The notes: generated by a model not told the origin, from the sequence alone. 64,000 bases of DNA from Streptomyces sp. WZ-12 (GCF_028898845.1 NZ_CP118574.1:7117001-7181000); one strand, 5' to 3'. Counted from the stretch's first letter, positions 49,153 to 59,195 are shown. Translations and numbers: made by a program.

Positions 49153-49571
49153 AATCGGAGGTCCTGGTGTCCCAACAGCTCGCAGTCCCTTTCGCGTTGG
49201 ACAAGACCGGGAAGATCGCCGCGATTGAAAACCGCGACCGACAAACTTCCCAGCGAGTTCGAGCCGTTGTCGCCACCGGCCTCAACGAGCGAGTCATGCG
49301 CCCAGACTTCGGCACCGACTTGGGGCCCTTTCTCTTCGAGGTGAACGACTCGGTGACGCGTCAGGCGATTCGGCACGCAGTGCAGGAATCCCTGGACCGT
49401 TGGGAGCCGAACGCCATCATCAAGGGCATCGAGCCTTTGGTGAAAGACGAAGAGCAGGGCGTAGCCGACGTCTACGTGGACATCGGCCGAGCTAACACGG
49501 ACCCCGAAGCCACAGATGACATGGAGGATGAGATCGTCGTCCGCCCTGGTGGTCGGGTAGACATCTATTAA
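49149..49571 (+). CDS. Baseplate wedge protein W (gp25-like)
   Basis: GTG 49149 (or GTG 49167, closer to the GGAGGT site). The protein shows the gp25 pattern IENRDRQTSQRVRAVVATGL, ERVMRPDFGTDLGPFLFEVN and AIRHAVQESLDRWEPNAIIK. It forms the inner wedge that joins the sheath to the baseplate. A hairpin at 49590-49627 follows and covers the ribosome site of the next gene. Confidence 0.85.
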   Translation: MKSEVLVSQQLAVPFALDKTGKIAAIENRDRQTSQRVRAVVATGLNERVMRPDFGTDLGPFLFEVNDSVTRQAIRHAVQESLDRWEPNAIIKGIEPLVKDEEQGVADVYVDIGRANTDPEATDDMEDEIVVRPGGRVDIY

Positions 49572-49589
49572 TAGTTTTCCCCTCACCGG

Positions 49590-49627
49590 CTCCACGATCT
49601 AAGGGAACTGTTTCACCGATCGTGGAG
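49590..49627 (+). promoter_or_regulatory. Hairpin sequestering the baseplate J ribosome site
   Basis: CTCCACGATC (49590-49599) and GATCGTGGAG (49618-49627) pair perfectly; the right arm contains the GGAG ribosome site of the ATG at 49633. There is no T-run, so translational control is more likely than termination. Confidence 0.5.
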
Positions 49628-49632
49628 TGCGC

Positions 49633-51141
49633 ATGGTTAAGGGAGCGTCCGTCAAGCCCGCCATTGACTATACGTCGCGGGACTTCGACGGATTCCGAGA
49701 CGCCATGCTCGACCATGCTGCCCAGATCTTCCCTGAGTGGACGGGGAGGAACGCCGCCGATTTCGGTGTCGTCCTCGTGGAGTTGATGGCCTACATGGGC
49801 GACATCCTCTCCTACTACCAGGAAGCCGCCGCTCGCGAGGCTTTCCTGAGCACCGCTACCCGCCGGGAATCCATCATCGAGCTGGCGCGCATGCTCGGTT
49901 ACACACCTGACGTTGCCGCCCCCGCTGCCGGAACCGTTGTGCTGGCGACCGAAGAGGCGCAGGCTACCGACGTCTTGGTACCCCAGGGCACGAAGGTCAC
50001 CACCGCTTACCTGCCGGAACTCGACGGCCCGCTGGTGTACGAGACCATCGCGGACACCACGCTGACCGCCAAGGGCGGCAGTGCCGCCATTGGGGTCGTT
50101 GAGGGAACCACCGCAGGGACCGTCCCGCTGACTGTCCGGCGGCGCACCGGCCAGGAGCACGAGGTCCTGGTCGAGGCCCTGGGCATCTCCAATGGGCAGC
50201 GTGACCAGCGCATCACCCTGGCGGAATCCCCAGTCATCCTCGACAGCATCCGCCTGTGGGGAGACGGCGGAGAGGATGCCATCGAGTGGCGGCGCGTGGA
50301 CTCCCTCATGGAGTACGGCCCCTCCGACACCGTCTTCGAAGTGTCGACCTCTCTGGACGGGAGGACTGCGCTCGTCTTGGGCGACGGCATCACCGGTGCC
50401 ACCCCCGCTCTGGGACAGCCGATGTACGCGGCTTACCGAACCGGAGGCGGCAGCCGGGGCAACATCGCCGCCGGAGCCCTGGTCGACATTGCCGACGGAC
50501 TTGCCGGCGTGTACGTGGTCTCCTCTTCCGCTATGACTGGCGGCCGTGACCTCGAGAGCCTGGAGTCCATCCGCGCCAGTGCGCCAAAGGCCCACCGCAC
50601 TCAGGACCGGGCAGTCTCCCTGCGGGACTACGCCGATCTGGCTCTGTCCGTGTCTGGCATCAGCAAGGCCCGAGCGCTCGCTCGCCAGACCACTTCCGTA
50701 CAGGTACGCGTCGTCGGTGCCCACAACTCCATCCCGTCGGCCGAGTTGCTCGACAAGACCGAGCGTTACCTCCAGAATCGGGCGGTTGCCGGAGTGAGCG
50801 TCATCGTCTCGCCCGGCGTCCTGGTGCGCGTGCACATGGGCACCAAGGACACCCCGATCCTCCTGGGGTTGTACCCCAACCACCGCCGTGAAGACGTTCT
50901 CCTCGCCGCGTCGCAGGCCCTGCAAGGACTGCTGTCAGACGTCGACACCGACTTCGGCATGACCATCCCCGTCTCCCGTGTCTACGGAATTCTCGACGCC
51001 ATCCCAGGAGTGGAGTACGTGAAGATACCCTTCCTCACCCGCGACGGGGCAGTACAAACCGGAGCCCAGGACATTGTGTGCCGTGACTGGGAGATACCCA
51101 TCCCCGGCAACCTCTACATCGCCACCGACGGGGGTCTGTAA
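49633..51141 (+). CDS. Baseplate J-like wedge protein
   Basis: ATG 49633 (MVKGASVKPAIDYTSRDFDG); the GTG at 49627 is too close to the hairpin arm. The 502-residue protein has the baseplate J pattern NAADFGVVLVELMAYMGDIL and SYYQEAAAREAFLSTATRRE, then a beta domain and RASAPKAHRTQDRAVSLRDY, ending in the GIPV-like SRVYGILDAIPGVEYVKIPF. It forms the wedge that contracts outward on infection. Confidence 0.85.
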   Translation: MVKGASVKPAIDYTSRDFDGFRDAMLDHAAQIFPEWTGRNAADFGVVLVELMAYMGDILSYYQEAAAREAFLSTATRRESIIELARMLGYTPDVAAPAAGTVVLATEEAQATDVLVPQGTKVTTAYLPELDGPLVYETIADTTLTAKGGSAAIGVVEGTTAGTVPLTVRRRTGQEHEVLVEALGISNGQRDQRITLAESPVILDSIRLWGDGGEDAIEWRRVDSLMEYGPSDTVFEVSTSLDGRTALVLGDGITGATPALGQPMYAAYRTGGGSRGNIAAGALVDIADGLAGVYVVSSSAMTGGRDLESLESIRASAPKAHRTQDRAVSLRDYADLALSVSGISKARALARQTTSVQVRVVGAHNSIPSAELLDKTERYLQNRAVAGVSVIVSPGVLVRVHMGTKDTPILLGLYPNHRREDVLLAASQALQGLLSDVDTDFGMTIPVSRVYGILDAIPGVEYVKIPFLTRDGAVQTGAQDIVCRDWEIPIPGNLYIATDGGL

Positions 51142-51959
51142 TGCCTTCTCACTACCCCCAGGCTGTCCGCCGCTGGCCCAAGCACGCCAACCAACTCGAT
51201 TACGTGATGGCGGAGGACGTCAACGAAATCCAGGACGAAATCCAGGGCATCAGCACCACCCTCGGCGTCATGCCCAACGAGTACCAGGACTCCAAAGGCA
51301 CGACCACCCGCTACACCAGTGTCGACTCCCGCCTGGACAACATCCAGCGGGACATCGAGAAGTTGCGGTTCTACCAGGACCAGCTGCTCGACGCCTCCAA
51401 GACAGGATGGAACCTGCCGGTCAGCGCGTACCGGGCTTCAGGCACGCCGATTCCGGCGACGGTCAACCAGGTCAACCCCAATACCCCGAACAGCGACTGG
51501 TACCCCGTGAAATGGGACCAGGCTGTCGTCGATCCCCTCGAACTTGCGCCCAAGCCCACGTACTGGCTCACCTGCCCCAAGACCGGGTGGTGGATCGTGA
51601 CCGCCCGCGCCTTCATGTGGCGCTCCTACGGCCCCGCCACCCTCGAACACTCCATGTTCTGTGAGATCAACCTGCTAGGAGACGGGTCGATCCTCGGCAG
51701 CGACGGGGACTCCATCAACCGGCAATCGCCAGGCTATCTGCGCACCAACCCCAGCTACTCCGGACCCTGGTACCAGGGCGAGAAAATCGGCGTCCGTATC
51801 CGACACATGGACAGCATGCGAGTCAACAACAGGCCGAGCTATCCCGATCCCGTTGGCACGCAGACGGCCTACGCCTGGCTCGGTCTGACCTACATCCGCG
51901 CTCTGCCTGGCCAGGGCGACAAGCGCCCGGACTGGGACGTCGACCCCATCGGCATCTGA
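51141..51959 (+). CDS. Hypothetical baseplate/fibre-adaptor protein, 272 aa
   Basis: The ATG overlaps the baseplate J stop. A helical start (MPSHYPQAVRRWPKHANQLD; AEDVNEIQDEIQGIST) is followed by a beta-rich domain with many aromatic residues (PTYWLTCPKTGWWIVTARAF; NPSYSGPWYQGEKIGVRIRH). Located between wedge and receptor-binding genes, it probably links fibres to the baseplate. Family not recognised. Confidence 0.6.
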   Translation: MPSHYPQAVRRWPKHANQLDYVMAEDVNEIQDEIQGISTTLGVMPNEYQDSKGTTTRYTSVDSRLDNIQRDIEKLRFYQDQLLDASKTGWNLPVSAYRASGTPIPATVNQVNPNTPNSDWYPVKWDQAVVDPLELAPKPTYWLTCPKTGWWIVTARAFMWRSYGPATLEHSMFCEINLLGDGSILGSDGDSINRQSPGYLRTNPSYSGPWYQGEKIGVRIRHMDSMRVNNRPSYPDPVGTQTAYAWLGLTYIRALPGQGDKRPDWDVDPIGI

Positions 51960-51983
51960 CCAACCACAGGAAGGAGGACCACA

Positions 51984-54725
51984 ATGGCGGTCTACGGACT
52001 CGACTTCTACTCGATGTCCAAGTACGGCATGGACATCCCCGTCGACTACACCGTGGAGCCCTTCACCGCCGTGCCCACAGCACCCGGCGCAGTCCACCTC
52101 CAGTGGTCCCCCTCCAAGGAAGACACCTGGACCACGCTGCGCCTGGTACGCAACCCCCTCGGCCTGCCGGGCGACGCCGACGACGGCGACACACTGCTCG
52201 AAACCGGTCACGAGGGCCTCGTCGCCAGCCACCTCGATACCGGCCTGACCCAGGGGCGCCCCTACTACTACAGCGTCTTCGTCGCCGCCCCCTACCCGGA
52301 CTGGAACCCAGACACCGCCTACCAGCCCGGCGACGGCGTCAGCTACCAGGGGCAGAACTACGTCTGCCAGCAGGCAAACAACGCCACTCCCGGTCAGAGC
52401 ACCGCCTGGTCCGCGACGACTGGTACCGGTACGTGGGTGCGGGCAGGCAGCGCCGCCACCATCGCTGTTGGGGACCACCACTACGCAGAGCGCCTCTACC
52501 GGCTGACCCCGCGCTCCTACCGCACAGCCCTGGAGGAGATCACTGGCTACGAAGATGGCATTACCAACAGAGAACTCTTCACCTTCTTCCAAATCCTCGG
52601 ACTCCAACTCGACGTGATCAAAACCGAGTTGGACAACCGGATGCGTATCCACGACCAGCGCCACACCGAGATCACCCAGACCGAACGCGCTGCCGCCACC
52701 CTGGGTGTTGAGCCGGCTCTCTCCGAGCGTCCGGCCCTGCGGCGCAACCGGGTACGCAACGCAACAAAGGCCAACCGTGCTAAGGGCTCTATGCCTGGCC
52801 TGCGCCAGGTGATCCGGGACATGACTGGATGGGACTGTCGCATCGAACCCACCCCGAACCTGATGGTGGACCAAGACCAGAGCGGCATCTGGCACCCCAC
52901 CCACCAGGAATGGAAACCCGGCATCCGCTACGCGGAAGGCGAATACGTCCGCTACGGAAACGCCACCTACAAGGCGAAGGGCTCCAGCAGAACCTATCAG
53001 GCAGCCCAACTGCTCCCGCCTGCCGCTGTCTCATCGAAGGGGACCGTCCGCCGCCAAGTCTCCCAAGGCGAGCGGGCGTTCGCTCAGGGTTTCCAGAAGG
53101 GCGACGCGTTTACGCTGGAATTCGATGTCGCCACCGCGGGCGAATACGACGCATCCGCCATCTACACAACCGCGACCGACTACGCCACCTGGGACACCGA
53201 ACTCGACGGCGTCAAAGTCCACACCGGGTTCGGCGGCTACAGCGCCTACATCATGCCGGCCGGCGTCAGTCTGGGGCGGTGGACCCTCACAGCCGGAACG
53301 CACCAACTGCGCTTCGTCTCCACCGGAAAGGACGCAGCGTCCGGTGGATACCAAATGGGCGTCAACAGCTGGACCATCGTCCCCGTAGGAACCCTGCGTG
53401 CCGCCGACGTACCACCCCAAGGCCATGTCGACTCCAGCCTCTTCTGGAGTCAGGAAATGCCCCCGCGCGACTGGGCGTTGGAGCGCAACCCCGTAACACT
53501 CGACCCGTCAACATGGTGGGTACTCAAGGACTCCACCATGGCACGGCTCCCCACCGGCGGCCTCGGCATCCAAACCGGCATGCCCCCCGCCGTGACCACC
53601 GGATACGCAAACACGGCCCTGACATTCACTGCACCCGAGGACCAGCAGTCCTACAGCATCGCATCCGTCGCCAGCGCGCAGATCCGCTCCTGGAACCCCC
53701 GCACTGACTACGTGATCGGCAACCTCGTCAGCTGGAACGGATCAACCTGGGAAGCCACCGCCACCGTCGGAGAAGGACAAGAACCAGGGCGCAGCCAGTC
53801 ACACTGGCGCCCCTCACTGATGACAGCAGACCGCAGCAACGCCGACTCCTCACTCGTGGCCAGCTACGGTGTCCCTCTCCCGCGCCTGTACGACTGGAGT
53901 CCCAACACCCCCTACGCGCCTGGTGACACAGTCATCTACGGCCGCTACCGGTACGAAGCCGTACTCCCCAGCGCCGGTGAACGGCCCAGCGGAGGCCCGC
54001 GCGACAACCGATGTTGGTCCTACGCCGGGACCAACATCGAGACCGTCACCGCCAGTGCCTATCTGCGCAACGCCGATGGAAAGCCACTGTCCAGCATCGC
54101 GGTAGACCTGTGGTGGTACGACCAAGACGCCGCTTACATGACGTGGAACAGCCACTGGACCATTGACGCCTGCGTGCTCGACCGATTCGACACTGATCAG
54201 CCGACTCTCGACGCCACACCCACCGGCACCGCACCCACCAAGTGGCGTACAGGTGGGGGGACATGGGAAGCGGTCGATGGAATTGCCCGCGCCACTCCCA
54301 GCAAGGCCGATGACGGGACCTACTGCACGTACAGCATCTTCGAGCCGCAGGCACTGGCCGGAGCCGCTCTCGGCAGCGTCCCTTTCAACATCTCCGCCAC
54401 CGTCATGAGTGCGCCCCCCGACCCCTTGGCCCGCCAAGGACTCGTGCTGTGCACCAAAGACGACATGGCAGCGTTCACGTTGGCTGGACGGGACGGCGTC
54501 TACCGCTACGTCCTCACCAACGGCCGGTACACCGCCACCAGTCTTGGTACCTACCCAGCATTCAAGGACGGCGAGCGCATCACGGCCTGCTTCCACAAAG
54601 AAGCCATCGTGATCAAAAAGTCCAGCGGCGTGGGCTATCAGATGCAGGACCTGCTGGCCATCAGAAATCCCGAAATCACCGGCCACCACGTTGGCTTCGC
54701 AGAAATCAAGGTGCAGACCCCGTGA
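51984..54725 (+). CDS. Tail protein I-like fibre adaptor with carbohydrate-binding modules, 913 aa
   Basis: ATG 51984 follows GGAAGGAGGACC. Residues about 170-300 fit the tail protein I (gpI) adaptor fold (YRTALEEITGYEDGITNREL; GSMPGLRQVIRDMTGWDCR). Around it lie four CBM5/12 chitin-binding-like modules: WNPDTAYQPGDGVSYQGQNY (about 107), WKPGIRYAEGEYVRYGNATY (about 310), WNPRTDYVIGNLVSWNGSTW (about 570) and WSPNTPYAPGDTVIYGRYRY (about 638), plus a PA14-like jelly roll at about 355-465. The set suggests that the baseplate binds cell-wall glycans or chitin-like polymers directly. Confidence 0.75.
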   Translation: MAVYGLDFYSMSKYGMDIPVDYTVEPFTAVPTAPGAVHLQWSPSKEDTWTTLRLVRNPLGLPGDADDGDTLLETGHEGLVASHLDTGLTQGRPYYYSVFVAAPYPDWNPDTAYQPGDGVSYQGQNYVCQQANNATPGQSTAWSATTGTGTWVRAGSAATIAVGDHHYAERLYRLTPRSYRTALEEITGYEDGITNRELFTFFQILGLQLDVIKTELDNRMRIHDQRHTEITQTERAAATLGVEPALSERPALRRNRVRNATKANRAKGSMPGLRQVIRDMTGWDCRIEPTPNLMVDQDQSGIWHPTHQEWKPGIRYAEGEYVRYGNATYKAKGSSRTYQAAQLLPPAAVSSKGTVRRQVSQGERAFAQGFQKGDAFTLEFDVATAGEYDASAIYTTATDYATWDTELDGVKVHTGFGGYSAYIMPAGVSLGRWTLTAGTHQLRFVSTGKDAASGGYQMGVNSWTIVPVGTLRAADVPPQGHVDSSLFWSQEMPPRDWALERNPVTLDPSTWWVLKDSTMARLPTGGLGIQTGMPPAVTTGYANTALTFTAPEDQQSYSIASVASAQIRSWNPRTDYVIGNLVSWNGSTWEATATVGEGQEPGRSQSHWRPSLMTADRSNADSSLVASYGVPLPRLYDWSPNTPYAPGDTVIYGRYRYEAVLPSAGERPSGGPRDNRCWSYAGTNIETVTASAYLRNADGKPLSSIAVDLWWYDQDAAYMTWNSHWTIDACVLDRFDTDQPTLDATPTGTAPTKWRTGGGTWEAVDGIARATPSKADDGTYCTYSIFEPQALAGAALGSVPFNISATVMSAPPDPLARQGLVLCTKDDMAAFTLAGRDGVYRYVLTNGRYTATSLGTYPAFKDGERITACFHKEAIVIKKSSGVGYQMQDLLAIRNPEITGHHVGFAEIKVQTP

Positions 54726-57700
54726 CAGACCTCGGCATCGCTGACGCAGCAACCGCCAACACATTCGGCACCACACCCGCCCTCAGAGTGAAGATCCCGG
54801 CCATGACCGCCGAGGTCACGTCCGGGTTCAAAGGAAGCGCACGGGTCTCCGGCGCGTCAGCCTTCGGCGGAATCACTGACTTCGGTCTCGCCCCGTACCC
54901 CAACACGTCCGCCGTCAGGCGTATCCCCTGGGTCGACCCCATCTCCGCCATGACCACCGGGCAGGGCATCGTCGACGCCTCCGACGGCTGGCGACGAACC
55001 TTCCTGACGGCCACCATTCCCCAAGGCCGCAACATCGGCGTGCCCAACAGCTCCTACAAGGGCGCCGCTTACGCCGCACTCTCCGTTCGCCTACTCGACC
55101 TTCCCAAGGGCTCTTCCCCACAGCTCAGCGCCGTCATGGTCGAACGGCACACCGCCGGCAACCTCCTCAATCACGACGCCGCCTATCACCTGCGCGCCGT
55201 CTGCTACACCGGCACCCATTGCGACGTCACGCTCTCCGCCGACCTCGTCCTCGTCGGCACCCGATCCCTGCGCTGCACCGTCACCACCCCCACAGGCCCC
55301 TCCATCGGCCCCGCACCCACGTTCGCTGCGCTCGCCAAGCTGCCGGACAACCCGCCACCTCTGACCCTGTCCGCGTCCGTAGCCACCTCCTTCACCGAAA
55401 CCTTCACCCTCGTCGGCACCTTCTACGACGCACTGGGCAACACGATGTCCAGCACTGACGGCGACACGACATTCACCACCCCAGGCAGCTACGAATGGGC
55501 CCACGCCACTCTCAAGGTGACCCCGCCGCCCGGAGCTGTCTACGCCAGCGTCGTCCCAGCCGTGAGTGCCTCGCCCACCTTGCAGGTCGGCGAGAACATT
55601 TACACAGCCGCACACGGCGTGCGCTACCAGGCACTTACAGCCCCTCGACCCGGTCCTAACGGATACCAGCCTGCACGCCACATGCACATCGATCTGCTGG
55701 CCGACAGAATCAACCTCGCCAAGAACCCCTCGCTGACGAGCAACGTGCCAGCGATCTGGCGCAGGTGTACCCCCGACGAAGAGGGCCCGGCTGTCATCAC
55801 TCAGGCAGTGGGCCGTACCAGACCGGGTGCAGGAGACTTCCGCGCTGTCCCCACCAGCCCAGAGGCAGTTCACCCCAATGGCATCCGCATTGGCGTCGCC
55901 AGCAATGTCAGTCATCATTCAGGGGCAACAACGTTGGAAATCCTCCACGTTGGCCGTCAACATGTCCTCTCCGGCTACATCCGTGAGAGCCCCGGTAACA
56001 CCCTCCCTGTCCATGCCCACGTGCGCGTCGCTCAGGAGATCCCAGGCAAGGGCACCCTCACGACCGTCCATCGAGGCATCTCCACCGCTGAGGTCCGCGA
56101 GCAGCACCCCGAGCACATCGACGGCGACTGGGTACGCGTCTGGCTGACGTTCACTCCGCCCCCAGGCAGTCCACGTTGGGTGGATGCCTGGTTCGGGCCG
56201 CCAACGGAGGATTTCACAGGCAGTGCTGTGTCCGCCTTCCAACTGGACGACGTCCTTTTTGAAGAGAGCGAAGGTGGCACCCTCCGTCCCTACTTCGATG
56301 GCGCAGCTCACCACCCTGATTACCTGTGGGAAGACACCGGTCCAGCCGCAGGTGACTTGGGGGAGTACACCCGCAGTCACCTCTACCGAGAGCGCCGGTC
56401 CTTGCAACGCCGGCTCGCGGAAAACCTCGATGCCCACATCCAACATGGCACCCCCTACGACCTCCGCTACGCCACCGCACCCAAGATCGACCAAGGAGAG
56501 GCGTTGCCCCAACTGGTCGGGCGGCCAGGGGCCTCCGTGCCGGCCGTGCCTGGCGTACGCGCTACACAGGTTGGGTCACGCTCGGCTGTTGTGATGTGGA
56601 AGGCTCATACCGACACGGGGCGAAGCGTCGTCATACGTGTCCCCGGCCGCGCTGAGATCGTACGCCGGACTGCCGTGGGCGGTGTCTATCTCGCAGAGCT
56701 AGAGCCCGAGACCCTGCACGACATCGCCGTGCTGCGTCGTGACGATGCCACGGGAGCGGAATCCACCCCAACCACGGTGACCCTGCGCACCAGACGCACG
56801 GCCTGGTCGGAAGGATTGACCAACTGGGCAGCCGATCCATCCTTCGAGGTCTCCGCTCCCCAGCCCAGCGGCCAAGTTGGCCAGTGGACGGTAAACCGGG
56901 AGACCAACCCCACGGGGCTGACGCTGGACACCCAGATCGCACTGCTCGGATCGAAGAGCCTCCGGCTCGACTCCCGGGGCGACGGCCAGGGCTACGGCAT
57001 CACCACGTGGCCCCACCGCCGCCCCGTCGTCCCCGGCCAGCAGTACACCTTCAGCGTGTGGGCACGCACGTCCACCGCACGCTCGGTGGAGATATGGATT
57101 CGTTGGTGGGCTGAGGGTGGCACGACCAACATCGCCCTCTCGACCGTCACCGCCAACCTGCCCGCCAACACGTGGACCTATCTCACCGTTACCGGTACCG
57201 TCCCCGACGGAGCCACGACCGCCTTCGGGCACGTGCACTTCCCTAAGCAGGCTGCCGGTGAGACCTATTGGATCGATGGCGCCTGCTTCACGCCCACACC
57301 CTCGGCCGTGGAGTACGCATCCGGCGATACGGCGGGCTGGGAGTGGATTGGTCAAGGCGCTGACCGCACCGCCCACTACATCGGCCTGCCCGGTGAACGC
57401 GTCGCCCCGAGCGGGCTCACGATCACCGACATCGGTGCGTACTCCGCAGTGATCAAGTGGAACCCCGCGAACCCCACCAACACTCGCCGCGACGTCATCA
57501 TTCGTCAGGGAGATCGGGTCATTGCTGAAGTACCCAGGAGCATCGGGTACAAGCGGCTCACTGGCCTGAAACCGAAGACTGGCTATGCCTACAGCGTCAC
57601 GCAGCGATACGACGACGGACAAGAATCCGGACCGCAGAGTCTGGTAGTCACCACACAACGGGACACCTGGACCAAGGGGTTGATCAACTATGCACCCAAC

Positions 57701-59128
57701 CCCGGCTTCGAATATGGGCAGTTGGCCAATGTGCGTCTGGGGCCGTGGGGTTGCACCAGTTCGGGTGCAACAGTCGAACTCGCCACCACGGCCTTCAGCG
57801 GCGGCAAAAGCCTGGTGGTGCGAGGCCAGTCAGGCAAAACCAGTGCGCTGCACCATGACAGAGCCCGCGCGGCCACGACGGAAGCAGAAACGTGGACGGC
57901 GTCAGGATGGGTGCGCAGCAGCACCGCTGCTTCTACTCACGCCACGTTGCGGTGGCTTGACGCCACCGGAACCGATGTCCTCATCCAGCACGGCCGGAAC
58001 ATTCCGTTGGGTGCAGGGGAGTGGCAACGGGTCACCGTGACGGGCAAGGCCCCAACGACGGCGACGCAGCTGTACGCGATGTTCTACTTCGAGGACCAGA
58101 GCGAAGGCGAGAGCTACTTCCTGGATGCCGTCATGCTCACCAAGACGCCGGCCGCTGTGGAGTACGCCGACGGCGACACCACCGGCTGGCGGTGGAACAC
58201 CACCGAGCCTGGCGAGGCCAGCACAAGCACCTACGTCGATGACGGCACCCCCGCCGCACCCTTCGGCGTCCAGGAATTGCGCAAGAGCGAGAAGGACCTC
58301 TCCCTCTCCTGGGGGCAGCCAGCCTCCGACCGTACCCTCACCGCGCGGGTCTGGCTCGACAGCAAGAAACTGTGGGAGGGAGATGCGACCACACGCAGCA
58401 TCCGCGTCACCGGCCTGCAACCCAGCACCACCTACACCGTTGAGGTTGCCTTCTACGACCCGGACCGGGACAAGCAGTCCCCCAAGACTGTCCTCACGGT
58501 CACCACCAACGCCGCGCTGTGGCCTGTCGGCCTCATCAACTACGCACCTGACCCGGGCTTTGACTACCTCAAGCGCGATGCCAACGGGTTGATCGGCGGT
58601 GTGTGGACGTTGAATCGGGACGCCAGGATTACTGAGTTGAGCATCACGACCACAGGCGATGCGCGCTGCCTCCAGTACACCGCACGCGATGGTAGCTACG
58701 ACGCCGTCGCACACAACAGGCAGCGATTCCCGGCCTCGCCTGGCCAGACCTGGACAGCCAGTGCGTACTTCCGCAGCCTGCGCGTCGGCAAGAAGTGCTC
58801 GGTCATCTTCACCTGGTGGGACAAGGACGGCAAGGAACTGCCGCACTACACCATGACGCCCCAGGTCGTGACGCCCCAGTGGACGCGCCTGTCTGTCACC
58901 GACACCGCTCCTGCTGGTGCTGTCCAGGGCTACGTGATGTTCCGCTTTGGAGCGGCAGACGACGTCACAAAGAAGGGGGAGGTCTACTACCTCGACCAAG
59001 TCGTGATCACCCAGGGCTCGACGGTTTACCCGTACGCATCCGGCGACACCGAGGACTGGGAGTGGATCGACGGACGCCCCGGCGGCCTTGGCAGATACAA
59101 GGGTTGGCCGGGGGCAACTATCTCCTAG
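54722..59128 (+). CDS. Giant receptor-binding fibre with FN3 and jelly-roll repeats, 1468 aa
   Basis: GTG 54722 overlaps the upstream TGA. After an N-terminal beta region come a CBM-like jelly roll (NLAKNPSLTSNVPAIWRRC, about residue 330) and then three tandem units, each an FN3 domain (SRSAVVMWKAHTDTGRSVVI about 610; YSAVIKWNPANPTNTRRDVI about 905; EKDLSLSWGQPASDRTLTAR about 1185) followed by a jelly roll opening WSEGLTNWAADPSFEV, WTKGLINYAPNPGFEY or WPVGLINYAPDPGFDY and closing with VEYASGDTAGWEW-like motifs. This modular fibre is the likely host-range determinant. Confidence 0.75.
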   Translation: MTDLGIADAATANTFGTTPALRVKIPAMTAEVTSGFKGSARVSGASAFGGITDFGLAPYPNTSAVRRIPWVDPISAMTTGQGIVDASDGWRRTFLTATIPQGRNIGVPNSSYKGAAYAALSVRLLDLPKGSSPQLSAVMVERHTAGNLLNHDAAYHLRAVCYTGTHCDVTLSADLVLVGTRSLRCTVTTPTGPSIGPAPTFAALAKLPDNPPPLTLSASVATSFTETFTLVGTFYDALGNTMSSTDGDTTFTTPGSYEWAHATLKVTPPPGAVYASVVPAVSASPTLQVGENIYTAAHGVRYQALTAPRPGPNGYQPARHMHIDLLADRINLAKNPSLTSNVPAIWRRCTPDEEGPAVITQAVGRTRPGAGDFRAVPTSPEAVHPNGIRIGVASNVSHHSGATTLEILHVGRQHVLSGYIRESPGNTLPVHAHVRVAQEIPGKGTLTTVHRGISTAEVREQHPEHIDGDWVRVWLTFTPPPGSPRWVDAWFGPPTEDFTGSAVSAFQLDDVLFEESEGGTLRPYFDGAAHHPDYLWEDTGPAAGDLGEYTRSHLYRERRSLQRRLAENLDAHIQHGTPYDLRYATAPKIDQGEALPQLVGRPGASVPAVPGVRATQVGSRSAVVMWKAHTDTGRSVVIRVPGRAEIVRRTAVGGVYLAELEPETLHDIAVLRRDDATGAESTPTTVTLRTRRTAWSEGLTNWAADPSFEVSAPQPSGQVGQWTVNRETNPTGLTLDTQIALLGSKSLRLDSRGDGQGYGITTWPHRRPVVPGQQYTFSVWARTSTARSVEIWIRWWAEGGTTNIALSTVTANLPANTWTYLTVTGTVPDGATTAFGHVHFPKQAAGETYWIDGACFTPTPSAVEYASGDTAGWEWIGQGADRTAHYIGLPGERVAPSGLTITDIGAYSAVIKWNPANPTNTRRDVIIRQGDRVIAEVPRSIGYKRLTGLKPKTGYAYSVTQRYDDGQESGPQSLVVTTQRDTWTKGLINYAPNPGFEYGQLANVRLGPWGCTSSGATVELATTAFSGGKSLVVRGQSGKTSALHHDRARAATTEAETWTASGWVRSSTAASTHATLRWLDATGTDVLIQHGRNIPLGAGEWQRVTVTGKAPTTATQLYAMFYFEDQSEGESYFLDAVMLTKTPAAVEYADGDTTGWRWNTTEPGEASTSTYVDDGTPAAPFGVQELRKSEKDLSLSWGQPASDRTLTARVWLDSKKLWEGDATTRSIRVTGLQPSTTYTVEVAFYDPDRDKQSPKTVLTVTTNAALWPVGLINYAPDPGFDYLKRDANGLIGGVWTLNRDARITELSITTTGDARCLQYTARDGSYDAVAHNRQRFPASPGQTWTASAYFRSLRVGKKCSVIFTWWDKDGKELPHYTMTPQVVTPQWTRLSVTDTAPAGAVQGYVMFRFGAADDVTKKGEVYYLDQVVITQGSTVYPYASGDTEDWEWIDGRPGGLGRYKGWPGATIS

Positions 59129-59129
59129 T

Positions 59130-59156
59130 ACTGCATGAGCACTGCATGAGCACTGC
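59130..59156 (+). repeat. 11-bp tandem repeat in the leader of the 59196 gene
   Basis: ACTGCATGAGC is repeated at 59130-59140 and 59141-59151, then ACTGCT follows. It contains GAGCACTGC, as in the palindrome at 10494-10504. TATGAT at 59161 could be a -10. Confidence 0.45.
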
Positions 59157-59195
59157 TTTGTATGATCGAGGCGACCTCAACCCACAAGGAGACCT

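Noticed and set aside
40459..51141. Extracellular contractile injection system instead of a phage
   Set aside because: Terminase, portal, scaffold and capsid genes are present, and the AAA+ ATPase typical of such systems is absent.
54449..54721. Upstream extension of the giant fibre frame
   Set aside because: It lies inside the preceding fibre-adaptor gene in another frame; GTG 54722 in a GTGA overlap is the natural start.
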